Shown piece by piece: positions 1 through 7,900 of a stretch of DNA of 14,238 nucleotides. The stretch is from assembly GCA_947097635.1 (NCBI GenBank), contig CAMURW010000009.1, positions 1 through 14,238 on the forward strand. Direction: 5' to 3'. The notes under the pieces are model-generated. The model was given only the letters and a program-made list of their open reading frames with translations. It searched no databases and was not told where the DNA came from. How positions within the stretch are numbered: the stretch's first letter is position 1; each line of letters starts with the position of its first letter. Source of the DNA: an uncultured Bacteroidales bacterium (GTDB lineage: Bacteria > Bacteroidota > Bacteroidia > Bacteroidales > P3). The translations under genes were made by a program, and so were the position numbers.

Positions 1-1
1 C

Positions 2-88
2 ATGATTCTCAGTGTAGAGGACAAAGATGGCCGTCTTGTGCTGGTCACACCCAGTCAACTTGTCACTCCAGGCTGCAATGTAGGATAA
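2..88 (+). CDS. Possible 3' end of a convergent gene, function unknown
   Basis: Reading frame 2 of the plus strand is open from the left edge to a TAA at 86-88 and encodes about 28 residues ending in LVTPSQLVTPGCNVG. The composition (V-E-D-K-D-G-R-L-V-L-V) looks like a real beta-strand-rich C-terminus rather than random translation. The frame stops 19 bases before the strong hairpin at 108-144, as expected for a gene converging on the fucosidase and sharing its terminator. An ATG sits at 2-4, but a free-standing 28-residue gene is less likely than the tail of a longer one. No family can be named. The call rests only on composition and on the position of the terminator. Confidence 0.4.
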   Translation: MILSVEDKDGRLVLVTPSQLVTPGCNVG

Positions 89-107
89 ACGCAAAAGAAA
101 TAATTAA

Positions 108-144
108 GAAAGGGAGGTGAAAAAACGTTTTTCACCTCCCTTTC
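108..144. terminator. Bidirectional intrinsic terminator
   Basis: This is a perfect 17-bp inverted repeat with a 3-nt loop: left arm 108-124 (GAAAGGGAGGTGAAAAA), loop ACG, right arm 128-144. It starts six bases after the TAG stop of the minus-strand fucosidase (150-152). On that strand the arm is followed by the T-rich run CTTTCTTAATTATTTCTTTT. On the plus strand the A5 inside the left arm pairs with a T5, and the putative plus-strand frame ends at 88. Position and symmetry suggest it ends transcription from both sides. Confidence 0.85.
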
Positions 145-149
145 CTCTG

Positions 150-1964
150 CTATTCATAGCTAAACCTAAAGCACCACGCATACTGGCAGGGCAACATGGC
201 CGGGGTGAGGGTGGAGAGGTCTACTATGATGGCTTGTTGCGCGCCGTCGTAATGCCAAGGAAAGGAGGTGGCGATGCCCAACAGGTGTACTTGCAGGTTC
301 GCGGAGGGGACGGAAGCTACGGGGACAGCGATGTTCCTGCCCAAAGGTTCCAGAATGATGGCATAGAGGTTGTCGTGGTTTCGGGTGAAGCACATCACTG
401 GCTTCTGCCATGTGATGCATGCCTTCCAGCCATCGCGGGCGGGGACGGCAGTCGGTGGCATTTTGTCGGAGGAATATGTAAAGCGGCAAGAGGCATCAAT
501 ATCCTTCTCGTCGTAAGATATGGTGGCGTGATAGCTGCCAGCCTTCAGTCTTTCCTTTAACGCCATTGGCTTGCCCTTTTCTGCCCTGCCGACACATTTG
601 TATGTGTTGTTCGTTATCTCCAGTTCGGCAGATTCGTCTGCCTCCAGCAGGAAAGTATAACTATCCTGCTCGTCAATATCGATTACTCCGCTCCAAATGA
701 TGTGAAAATTATCCTCGCTCACGCCTTGCGCAGGACCGTTGCGTACCCAGTCGAAGTTGATGACACTGTCTGTGCGATACATGGTATTGCTTCGTGCCGC
801 CTTTGTGCCTATAGGTTTCACTGGCAATGGTGTTTCAGGGTCTTTTTCCTCGTTCCACACTGGCTGAGCACCATAGATGGCCTCGCCGTTCACCCTCAGC
901 CATTCGCCCAGTTGCAGCAGGCGTTCTTGTTGCAGGAGGGGAATATGTCCGTCTGCTGCTGGTGCCACGTTTAGCATAAGGCCGCCGCCAGCGCTCACCA
1001 GCTGCACGAAATGATGTATCAGTTCCTCGGGGCTCAGGTAATCGTCCAACGGACTAATGCGGTTCAGCGCGAAACTGCGTGCCAGCGAGCGGCATTCCGC
1101 CCACGGTCTTCCTTTCACTTGGATGCCGCTGCTATACTCCGGTGTCAGGTGTCCGAAGTCCCAGCCATTCCCCAGCCGGTTGTTAATGAGTGCCGTAGGC
1201 CCTATCTTGTCGTAGAAATACTTCACCATTTCGGGCGTGTGCAGTTGCTGTGACGTGAAGTCCCAGTCACCGTCGCAGAATATCAACTCGGGGCGGTAGT
1301 TGTCCACTATCTCGCGAAACTGCGGTAGCGCATGTTGGGTCACATAGCGCTGCAGCTTTAGGGTGTCCGTGTCTATGCTCCATCGGAATAGGGGGTTGGT
1401 CCATTCCATCAAAGAATAGTACAGTCCCACGTGCAACCCCTCCTTTCTTGCTGCCTGGCACAGCGTGCCTACAAAGTCGCGCTGTGCCGGCGTGTTCATG
1501 CTGTTCAGCTCGGTGTAGTGCGAGGGATATAGGCAGAAGCCGTCGTGGTGCTTGGTGGTGAAGACGAAATACCGTGCTCCTGCCCTCTTGAAGAGTCTCA
1601 TCCATTCGTCGCCGTCGAACAGCTCGGCACGAAACAGCTTCATGTAGTCGAAATACTGGAAGTCTCTACCGAAGACATCACGCTGGAAGTGGAGGCGCAG
1701 GCTGTCTCCGCTTATCAATCCTTTGTAGAACCACTCGGCATATTGTTCCTTGCCGCTATAGGAAGGGATGGAATAGAGACCATAGTGTATCATGATGCCC
1801 AGTTTGGCATCACTGAACCAGGCAGGGTATTGTATGGCGGGCAGCATGGCCCCCTCCCTTCCTGAGGGGGGGGCAGTGGTGGCAAGTTGGGATTTGGCGA
1901 CGATGCTAATCAATAGCAGGACGGGAAATACGGCGCGTTTCAGCATAGTTATCTGCGTTATCAT
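150..1964 (-). CDS. Secreted GH29 alpha-L-fucosidase with PA14 domain
   Basis: An exo-acting retaining glycosidase that removes L-fucose from glycans, here exported. Residues 1-25 form a signal peptide (LKR, then a hydrophobic run, cleavage near AKS/Q). Residues about 45-365 are the GH29 barrel: KLGIMIHYGLYSIPSY (54-69), FRAELFDGDEWMRLFKRAG (111-129), FTTKHHDGFCLY (135-146), nucleophile Asp231 in ELIFCDGDWDF, and VSAGGGLMLNVAPAADG (323-339). Acid/base candidates are Glu276 (TPEY) and Glu290 (WAEC). The segment that is usually SWGYN reads SFALN (297-301), a departure from the family. Residues about 385-500 resemble a PA14 domain (FDWVRNGP, WSGVIDI, YTFLLEADESAELEI, LKAGSYHATI). Residues about 518-604 are the usual C-terminal beta-sandwich. 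The start at 1964 is the longest; ATG at 1946 (residue 7) also leaves a workable signal peptide and lies further from the upstream hairpin. A C8 tract encodes residues 31-33. Subfamily and linkage specificity cannot be read. Confidence 0.93.
   Translation of the reverse strand: MITQITMLKRAVFPVLLLISIVAKSQLATTAPPSGREGAMLPAIQYPAWFSDAKLGIMIHYGLYSIPSYSGKEQYAEWFYKGLISGDSLRLHFQRDVFGRDFQYFDYMKLFRAELFDGDEWMRLFKRAGARYFVFTTKHHDGFCLYPSHYTELNSMNTPAQRDFVGTLCQAARKEGLHVGLYYSLMEWTNPLFRWSIDTDTLKLQRYVTQHALPQFREIVDNYRPELIFCDGDWDFTSQQLHTPEMVKYFYDKIGPTALINNRLGNGWDFGHLTPEYSSGIQVKGRPWAECRSLARSFALNRISPLDDYLSPEELIHHFVQLVSAGGGLMLNVAPAADGHIPLLQQERLLQLGEWLRVNGEAIYGAQPVWNEEKDPETPLPVKPIGTKAARSNTMYRTDSVINFDWVRNGPAQGVSEDNFHIIWSGVIDIDEQDSYTFLLEADESAELEITNNTYKCVGRAEKGKPMALKERLKAGSYHATISYDEKDIDASCRFTYSSDKMPPTAVPARDGWKACITWQKPVMCFTRNHDNLYAIILEPLGRNIAVPVASVPSANLQVHLLGIATSFPWHYDGAQQAIIVDLSTLTPAMLPCQYAWCFRFSYE
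1850..1870. repeat. GC palindrome with C8 tract inside the fucosidase 5' region
   Basis: CCCCCTC (1850-1856) and GAGGGGG (1864-1870) form a 7-bp inverted repeat around a 7-nt loop, and the G run continues to 1873, making a G8/C8 homopolymer (1866-1873). In the coding frame it gives the peptide APPSGREGA between the signal peptide and the GH29 barrel. This peptide matches no catalytic motif. It looks like a small palindromic repeat that has been read through in frame. Confidence 0.6.
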
Positions 1965-1970
1965 TGGCTA

Positions 1971-2001
1971 AGAAAGCGTCTCTGACTGAGAGGCGCTTTC
2001 T
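1971..2001 (-). terminator. Hairpin between lipoprotein stop and fucosidase start
   Basis: The left arm 1971-1983 (agaaagcgtctct) pairs with 1989-2001 (agaggcgctttct): 13 bp with one G-U wobble around the 5-nt loop GACTG. It lies five bases after the TAA stop of the lipoprotein gene (2007-2009). On the minus strand the 3' arm ends CGCTTTCTTAG, so the T-tract is short and interrupted. It ends six bases before the first ATG of the fucosidase. It could be an intrinsic terminator, a partial attenuator within an operon, or an mRNA-stabilising hairpin. The stem is clear; which role it plays is not. Confidence 0.7.
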
Positions 2002-2006
2002 TTCAA

Positions 2007-4655
2007 TTACTGGGAGTCCTGCATATCTATCCAGGGGATGTCCGCATCACTGACGTTGTCCGCAGGCTTGTGCAGATCCATCGTACTGGCATTGTCGCGG
2101 AACGCGGCACCCAATGCGATGTTATGGTACTTGCACCCGATGTAGTTCTTGGTTACGGGGTTGGTGGGACTTTTCAGCGTAGGGTAGATAGAAGGCTTCT
2201 CCCATTTGTAGTATGTCGAGCCGTCGCCAATCTCGTTCCAACCATTCAGACTTGTCAGGAGTGCAGCACTCTTTGCTGCTAAGTCTGCACCGCTGACGGC
2301 ATGTATTGCATCCTGCTGATTATTATTAATCTTTATTTTAATCTCTTTGTTGTAGTCGTAGCAGTTAGTGAATGTCACAGTAGTCCTGCCCTGTGTGATG
2401 TTGTTTAGGTACACGTCGTTTACCGTTCGGTTTGCCGTGACGCCAAAGAAGTTGTTGCTGGCGTTGTACACGTTGGCCAGCGTAATGGCATCGGTGGTGT
2501 CGCCGCATGCCCCCAGCACAGCCACTATGCTGGCAGCCACGGCAGAGTTGTCGGCTCTCTCCACACTGGCACGGTTGTAGCAGTTTCTCACTGCCCCACC
2601 CTTGAGGTAGCACACAATACCTGCTGCGGCATCGGAAGCGATTATCCTCATCGCCGTGCTGCGAGTGAAGCAGTTGCGTATCTCTGCCGCCGTGCCGAAC
2701 TGGTTCACCGCTATGCCAGCTCCTGCCTTGGCAGCCGTCATCGCCAGGTCGCTGCGGCAGTAGTTTATGATGCCCATGTTGTTGAATGCAATACCACCTA
2801 TGCTACTTCTGGTGCTGCTTTGCCCCTGCACGAAACAGTTGTCCACGAGGGCACCCGCCCCGTTGTCATACACCACCATTCCGCAGTATGCCCCTGTAGG
2901 TATGCCGTAGGTGCCGCTGACGGTGACGATGCAGTCTTTCACCACGCCGCCGTTCCTGTTCTGGTAGCAAATGCCAGCCACATGCTGACTGGTGAGGGTG
3001 GCACTCGACATCTCCACTCCCTGCACAGTGCCGTTGTTGTAGAGGCATAGTCCGGCCACCGCCGCTCCCTCCGAGGTGCCGGTACTCAGCGTACCCTCGT
3101 TGGCACCGGCTGTAATGATGCCGTTGTTGGTGACGCAGAGGCCTGACAGACGTGCGCCGTTCGAAGTCACGGCACACAGGTTGTGGCAGTTGTTCAGCGT
3201 GCCGTTGTTCACATTGCAGAGCGGTGAGAATGGAATGTTGGTGCTGCGGGTGTAGGTTATGGTGCCTCTTACAGTGGTGTATTCCACTATGCCGCCAGTG
3301 CCGATGCTCTCGAACAGCGGATATTCCGAAGTGTTGGAGATGCCAAAGGTGGTGGGAGCATTGGTAGAGCAGATGAAGTGACCTGTCAAATTCTCTATGC
3401 CGGCACTGTGAGTGCCACTGGGCTGCCAATTGTCGGAGGTCAGCACTATGTCGGTGCGACTCACTTTGAAGTAGGTGTCGCCCGTCACCGTGATGCCGTT
3501 AATCACGGGGGCGGTGTGGCTTGCGGCAGCGGTGCGGAATGCATTGCGCACCAGTTGCATGTCGGCCACGTCATATATCTGGAAAGGACGTTCCTGCGTG
3601 CCGCAGCCCACCAGTCCTACGCTGTTGGAACTCGATGTCCAGTCCGTAATCCCCAGTGCCTGCATTTTCATGATGCTGTTGCGACGTATTGTCACCGTCA
3701 TGCCGCGGGTAAAAGAGCCTTTGTCCGAAGACACCACCATCCGTATGGCATACTTCGTCTGGTTTGCCTCTGCACTGCCAGGGTTGTGGGTGCTTCCTGT
3801 GGTGCCGGACACTATTGCCGGCAACGGGAGATAGAACGTCATGTAGTTGCCGGTGCCGCCACCTAAGGTTCTGTTGGCATCGGGGACACCGTCAAAAGTC
3901 ATGGTAATCACCTTGTCGCTAGCGGCAGAAGAGGTGCCTTCCAGGTAAGGGGCGTTCTGATTGATGTTGGTAATCATAAACTTGCCGGATATCTGCCTGG
4001 CGGGAATAACGTCGTGTGATACCGAAGTGAAGGTGATGCTGTTGATCTTGGCTTCCGTTGCGTTGGGGGAATAGAGGTGAAAGCGTACCAAACCGCTCAC
4101 GGAGTGGAAGTCTATGTCCGCCCGTGTCCCCCCTCCCACCACTACGGGGCGAAACCATGCCACCATGGGGAAGCAGTTCTTGCCGAAGGAATGGTCGGGG
4201 TCTGCGGCATCGGAGCTGGAGCGATAGGGCATGGAGGCTGGGTATTTAAGGTATGGCACATTGATGCTATTCACCATCGCATACTCGTTCATATAACTGG
4301 ACTTGGGGTATATGGCGAAATAATCGGTGGCCCCTGGCGCGGTAGTCATCTGCGTCGTGAAATATGCAAACCGTGTGCCGACGCCGCCTGACACCGTCGA
4401 GGTAGAGGGTGCCGTACCAGTGCTGCTGTTGCTGCTGCCCACGCCTATCTCGTCGCCGTTTTCCCAATATATCCACTGCTCCTCGTTTGTAAGGTAGTTC
4501 TTGGTGTCGACGCTGTCGTTGTCATTATCGCCGCGCGGCTGTTCCAGCGTGGCATTCAACGCTATCGTGATTTTCTCTTCCTTATTGCAAGAGGCAGCGA
4601 CGACCATGCCGACGGAGAACACGGCCATGCCCAATATTCTGAAAAATCTTTTCAT
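2007..4655 (-). CDS. Surface lipoprotein, fimbrillin-like N-terminus and GLUG-like repeats
   Basis: Predicted outer-membrane lipoprotein with an adhesive or structural role; no enzyme motif is visible. Residues 1-22 are a type II signal peptide with lipobox AAS-C23. Cys23 is followed by NKEEK, which fits the lysine-acid export signal that places Bacteroidota lipoproteins on the cell surface. Residues about 28-335 resemble the fimbrillin (Mfa-like) family: KNYLTNEEQWIYWENGDEIGV (about 52-72), then YFAIYPKSSY and a late TVTIRRNSIMKMQ strand. The segment GCGTQERPFQIYDVADMQLVR (near 350-370) is the usual lead-in to GLUG-type repeat regions. Residues about 472-699 hold some eight degenerate 24-30-residue units of the form G-(L/I)-C-x-x-N-x-G. 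The C-terminal part contains WNEIGDGSTYYKWEKPSIYPTL, another feature of GLUG proteins, and ends without a sorting domain. The start is fixed by the signal peptide. It lies 33 nt downstream of the 62-residue gene, so co-transcription is likely. Ligand unknown. Confidence 0.85.
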   Translation of the reverse strand: MKRFFRILGMAVFSVGMVVAASCNKEEKITIALNATLEQPRGDNDNDSVDTKNYLTNEEQWIYWENGDEIGVGSSNSSTGTAPSTSTVSGGVGTRFAYFTTQMTTAPGATDYFAIYPKSSYMNEYAMVNSINVPYLKYPASMPYRSSSDAADPDHSFGKNCFPMVAWFRPVVVGGGTRADIDFHSVSGLVRFHLYSPNATEAKINSITFTSVSHDVIPARQISGKFMITNINQNAPYLEGTSSAASDKVITMTFDGVPDANRTLGGGTGNYMTFYLPLPAIVSGTTGSTHNPGSAEANQTKYAIRMVVSSDKGSFTRGMTVTIRRNSIMKMQALGITDWTSSSNSVGLVGCGTQERPFQIYDVADMQLVRNAFRTAAASHTAPVINGITVTGDTYFKVSRTDIVLTSDNWQPSGTHSAGIENLTGHFICSTNAPTTFGISNTSEYPLFESIGTGGIVEYTTVRGTITYTRSTNIPFSPLCNVNNGTLNNCHNLCAVTSNGARLSGLCVTNNGIITAGANEGTLSTGTSEGAAVAGLCLYNNGTVQGVEMSSATLTSQHVAGICYQNRNGGVVKDCIVTVSGTYGIPTGAYCGMVVYDNGAGALVDNCFVQGQSSTRSSIGGIAFNNMGIINYCRSDLAMTAAKAGAGIAVNQFGTAAEIRNCFTRSTAMRIIASDAAAGIVCYLKGGAVRNCYNRASVERADNSAVAASIVAVLGACGDTTDAITLANVYNASNNFFGVTANRTVNDVYLNNITQGRTTVTFTNCYDYNKEIKIKINNNQQDAIHAVSGADLAAKSAALLTSLNGWNEIGDGSTYYKWEKPSIYPTLKSPTNPVTKNYIGCKYHNIALGAAFRDNASTMDLHKPADNVSDADIPWIDMQDSQ
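2560..3240 (-). repeat. GLUG-like Cys/Asn-rich repeats in the lipoprotein
   Basis: About eight degenerate units follow one another: PLCNVNNGTLNNC, GLCVTNNGIITA, GLCLYNNGTVQG, GICYQNRNGGVVKDC, GMVVYDNGAGALVDNC, GIAFNNMGIINYC, GIAVNQFGTAAEIRNC and GIVCYLKGGAVRNC. They share small-residue/hydrophobic strands, an Asn-Gly turn, and often a Cys near the end of the second strand. This is the pattern of GLUG-motif proteins and suggests a stacked beta-solenoid. The repeats have diverged at the DNA level and no exact tandem repeat is visible. Confidence 0.7.
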
Positions 4656-4688
4656 CGTAAAAACATTTAATCGTTTTACATCGTTCTC

Positions 4689-4877
4689 CTACCACCACTC
4701 GCCGTGGTAGTTCTGCCCCGTGGAGTCGGTAATCTCATGGAACTCTTCGCGGTTGTACATCACTTGCTGCGTAGCCTGATATCCAGCTTCCACCTTGCAT
4801 TCATGCACCTCTATGCAAGGAGCCACGTATGGCATCTTTCCCGAGTCCATCTCTTCTATTTCAAAATTATGTGTCAT
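4689..4877 (-). CDS. Small conserved-type hypothetical protein (62 aa)
   Basis: Function not recognised. The protein has no signal peptide or membrane segment, is acidic in its first half, and ends in Trp-Trp. The stretch MPYVAPCIEVHECKVEAGYQ (residues 15-34) resembles, by eye and from memory, a class of very small Bacteroidales proteins with a Y-x-x-P-x-(I/T)-E-V core followed by a Glu and a small residue, often next to surface-protein genes. ATG at 4877 is the longest start; Met15 (4833-4835) would place the core at the extreme N-terminus as in those proteins. It lies 29 nt after the giant gene's stop and 33 nt before the lipoprotein start, with no terminator on either side, so it is probably translated from the same mRNA. 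It could be a precursor peptide, an accessory factor for the surface proteins, or a decayed fragment. The tight spacing and sensible composition favour a real gene. Confidence 0.6.
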   Translation of the reverse strand: MTHNFEIEEMDSGKMPYVAPCIEVHECKVEAGYQATQQVMYNREEFHEITDSTGQNYHGEWW

Positions 4878-4906
4878 CGTCCATCACTTGTTTCTACTAT
4901 TTGTGG

Positions 4907-7900
4907 TTATCTCTTTATCACTTTCTTCACCGCCACGCCTCGAGTGGTGGTGACGCGGATGTAGTAGGCTCCTGCGGCGAAGCGCTCCAGATTCAGTTGT
5001 GTCTTCTTGCCGTTGGCGGTGATGCTTGTCAGTCTGCGGCTGACGTTGTCATACACCTCCACATTCTTCAGCTCTGCGTCGCTCTCCACAGTGACGTTGC
5101 CGGCGGTGGGGTTGGGATACACCTGTATCTCGAAGTCTTTTACGCCGCCATCGTTCACTTCGCCGTTGCTATCGGGGGTAACGATGCCTACGTTGTCGTT
5201 GTACACCGTCAGTGTCAGCACCACGATGCTGTCGCATCCGTCCGCCGTCAGCAGGCTGTCCACCACCTGAAAGATACGCACCTCGCTCAGCGTGTTGTGG
5301 CCTATCTTAGGCAGTATGTCGCCCGCGTGAAGCTTGAAGCCGTGACCTTCATAGCCACGTCCCAGCGTCATGGTGTCGCTCAGCTCTATGCGCACGCTGT
5401 TGTGTACGTTGAGATGCAGCGTGATGATGCTGTCCGTGAGTAGAGTGGGGTTGAAGTAACTCACCTGATATCTGCCGCTCACCGTAAGTTGCTGGTTCTC
5501 CCATCCGAAAGTGTCGCAGGCATTCTCGTACTGCTCCACATAGATGGGTACGGTGTCTGGCGTACCGAATAACGGCAGCCCATTATTCACGCCTTTCAGG
5601 TCACTGCGCCATGTGAGGAGGCTGTCGCCTCCCTGCTCGCGCACAAACTTGTTGAGCAATACCGTAGCGTGGCTTATGCCGTCCACTCTGGTGTTCATTA
5701 TCACCTGACTGCCCGCTCCTGTGAAAGCGGCAGTGTCGCTGACGATGGTGCTGCCGTCCACACTGCCCATCGCGCTGGTGGCGTGCCCCATGTTGCTGCG
5801 GTAGTAGCAGTGGTCCATCGTCACGCCGTCGCCGCTCACGGCAATGAGGCTGCTGCTAAGGTTGCTGGCGGCGATGTCGCCGTAGGCATAGTTGTTCTGC
5901 AACAACATGTCGGCGCCGTCGCCTACCATACCGCCCACGCGGAAGGCATTGTCCGCCGTCTGCATCTTCACATAGTTATTAACGAAGCGGCTGGCTGTGC
6001 CTATACTTTTGCTACCGCTCAAGCGACGGAAGAAGCGCTGTATGCCGCTGAAATTGTCGCCCGAGATGTTCTTGGCAGTGAAGCCGCCATAGTACAGCGA
6101 ATTGGAGTTGGTGGCATCTATGGGCTGCACCACGTTGTTCAGCACCGTGACGTTCTTGCTCTGTCCGAATATGCCACCTAGGTACACCGACGTGCCCAGG
6201 AATGCGATTGCGTCTGCTGCCGTTGTTGCTGATGCGCTGGTTGTGCCATTGTGTCCTAACACATTCTTTGCGAAATCCACGCCTTCGGCGTAGCCAAAGG
6301 CTCCGCCCATGCTGTTGGAGGCTGCCACCGTCACGTTCTTCAGCACCACATTGTTCACCGTTGTTCTCTGGTGTCTCGCCGGGTCGAGTTCCGCCCATGC
6401 GCCTATGCCACCGGCATAGTTGTTGCCAGTGAAGAAAGAGTTGGCGATGGTGATGTTGCTGTGTTCGGTGGTGGTGGTGCCGCTGCCGTCCGTGGTCACG
6501 TCAGGAGGATTGATTCTGGCACCTTTCAGTTTTCCGAAAAGTCCCACATAGGGTATCTGCTCCTCGTTGCAGAATACCCCTTTTATGGTACTGCCCTCTT
6601 CCGCAGTGCTGTAGATAGTACCCATGAAAGGGTTGTTGATGTTGCCCAGTGGGGTCCACTTGTGTGCGCTCATGTCATATGTTGTAGCCTCCAGCAGGAT
6701 AGTGTCGAACACGAAGGTCTGCGCCGCTTGGAAGTTCAGGCCATTCATGGTGCTGATGAGCCATGCCAGGCCGTTGGCATCCTTCACATGTACGTTGCCA
6801 TGGTAGTCCACTTCGTAACTTTCTGTGCCGGGGTCGCTCGTCACCACCTGATACCAGTAGTCCTTGGGGCCATAGTACGCCGCCACCGTGGCATCGCGCC
6901 CAGGCATGGTGTACTGCGTGGCCTGTGGAGCCGTCGGGTCGAAGTTCCAGTAGAGGAACTCGTAGTCCGGATTGCCGTCATTGTTTCTGTCAGCGCTCTT
7001 GGTATATAGGTTCACCACGTCGCCCTCGCACAGCAGCACGGGGTTCTCTATCTTGCCTATCGCCTGCCCGCCGCCGGGGATAACATAGGTGTGGTATGCT
7101 TGTCCCGGTGTCACCGTTCCGCCTGCCACTGCCGTGTACACGTCGTGTAGGTCCTCGTTTGTCACCCAGTACACCGAGCCGTAGTCTGCCATGGGCTTCA
7201 CGTCGGCATACAGTTGGTAGGTTCTGTAAGTCCTCAGATATTGGTTGGTATCCGCATTCGTCGTGGTATTTTCTGGGTTGTGGTAAGTAATGGTATAGCT
7301 GCCGTTCTGATTGTCCATGCGCACATAGTTGCTGTCCACGCCAGGGTTGGAGAACGAATAGTCGTGTGTCTGCCCTGCGGTTCTTCTTTGCAGGAAGTTC
7401 TCGGCATCGATGTAGGCTGTGGCGTTGCTCTTCACTATCTTCACCAGTGCCCCCTTGCTCTTCTTGCATCCTGCCAGGTCCGTCGCCTCCACTGTGTAAT
7501 AGTAGTAGTCCTGCAGTGTGCCCACCGGCAGCATCACGTTGGTCATGTACATGGTGTCCACGCGTTGCAGCCGCAAGTATTCATCCAATGCTGCCGCCGC
7601 CTCGCTATTTATCACCTGCCTGTTGCCCTGATCGTCGTAGCTGTACACGCCGTCTTCATCCATCAGAGTTGCCACCGTGGTGTGGTTCCTCATCTCCATC
7701 TTGGAGCTAACATCCACCACACGGCGTGCCGCCGAGCCCTCTCCCTCTATCTTGGTCATGTATCCCGTCCACACGTAGGTGTAGGGCAGGAAGCCCCTAT
7801 CCACCCTGAAACTGATAGCATCCGTGCCTCCCGGGCAAGTGGCACCGTCGTCGATACGGTAGGCCAAGTCATCGATGTCGCCATACTTATAAGTGGCACA

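Noticed and set aside
2022..2029. TAGATATG on the minus strand, close to the Bacteroides -7 box TAnnTTTG, as a fucosidase promoter
   Set aside because: It lies inside the lipoprotein coding region, upstream of the hairpin, and no TTTG-like -33 element is found at the right distance.
4657..4676. Weak inverted repeat (gtaaaa / ttttac) before the lipoprotein start
   Set aside because: The stem is only about 6 A-T-rich pairs with a 7-9-nt loop, easily explained by chance in an AT-rich leader.
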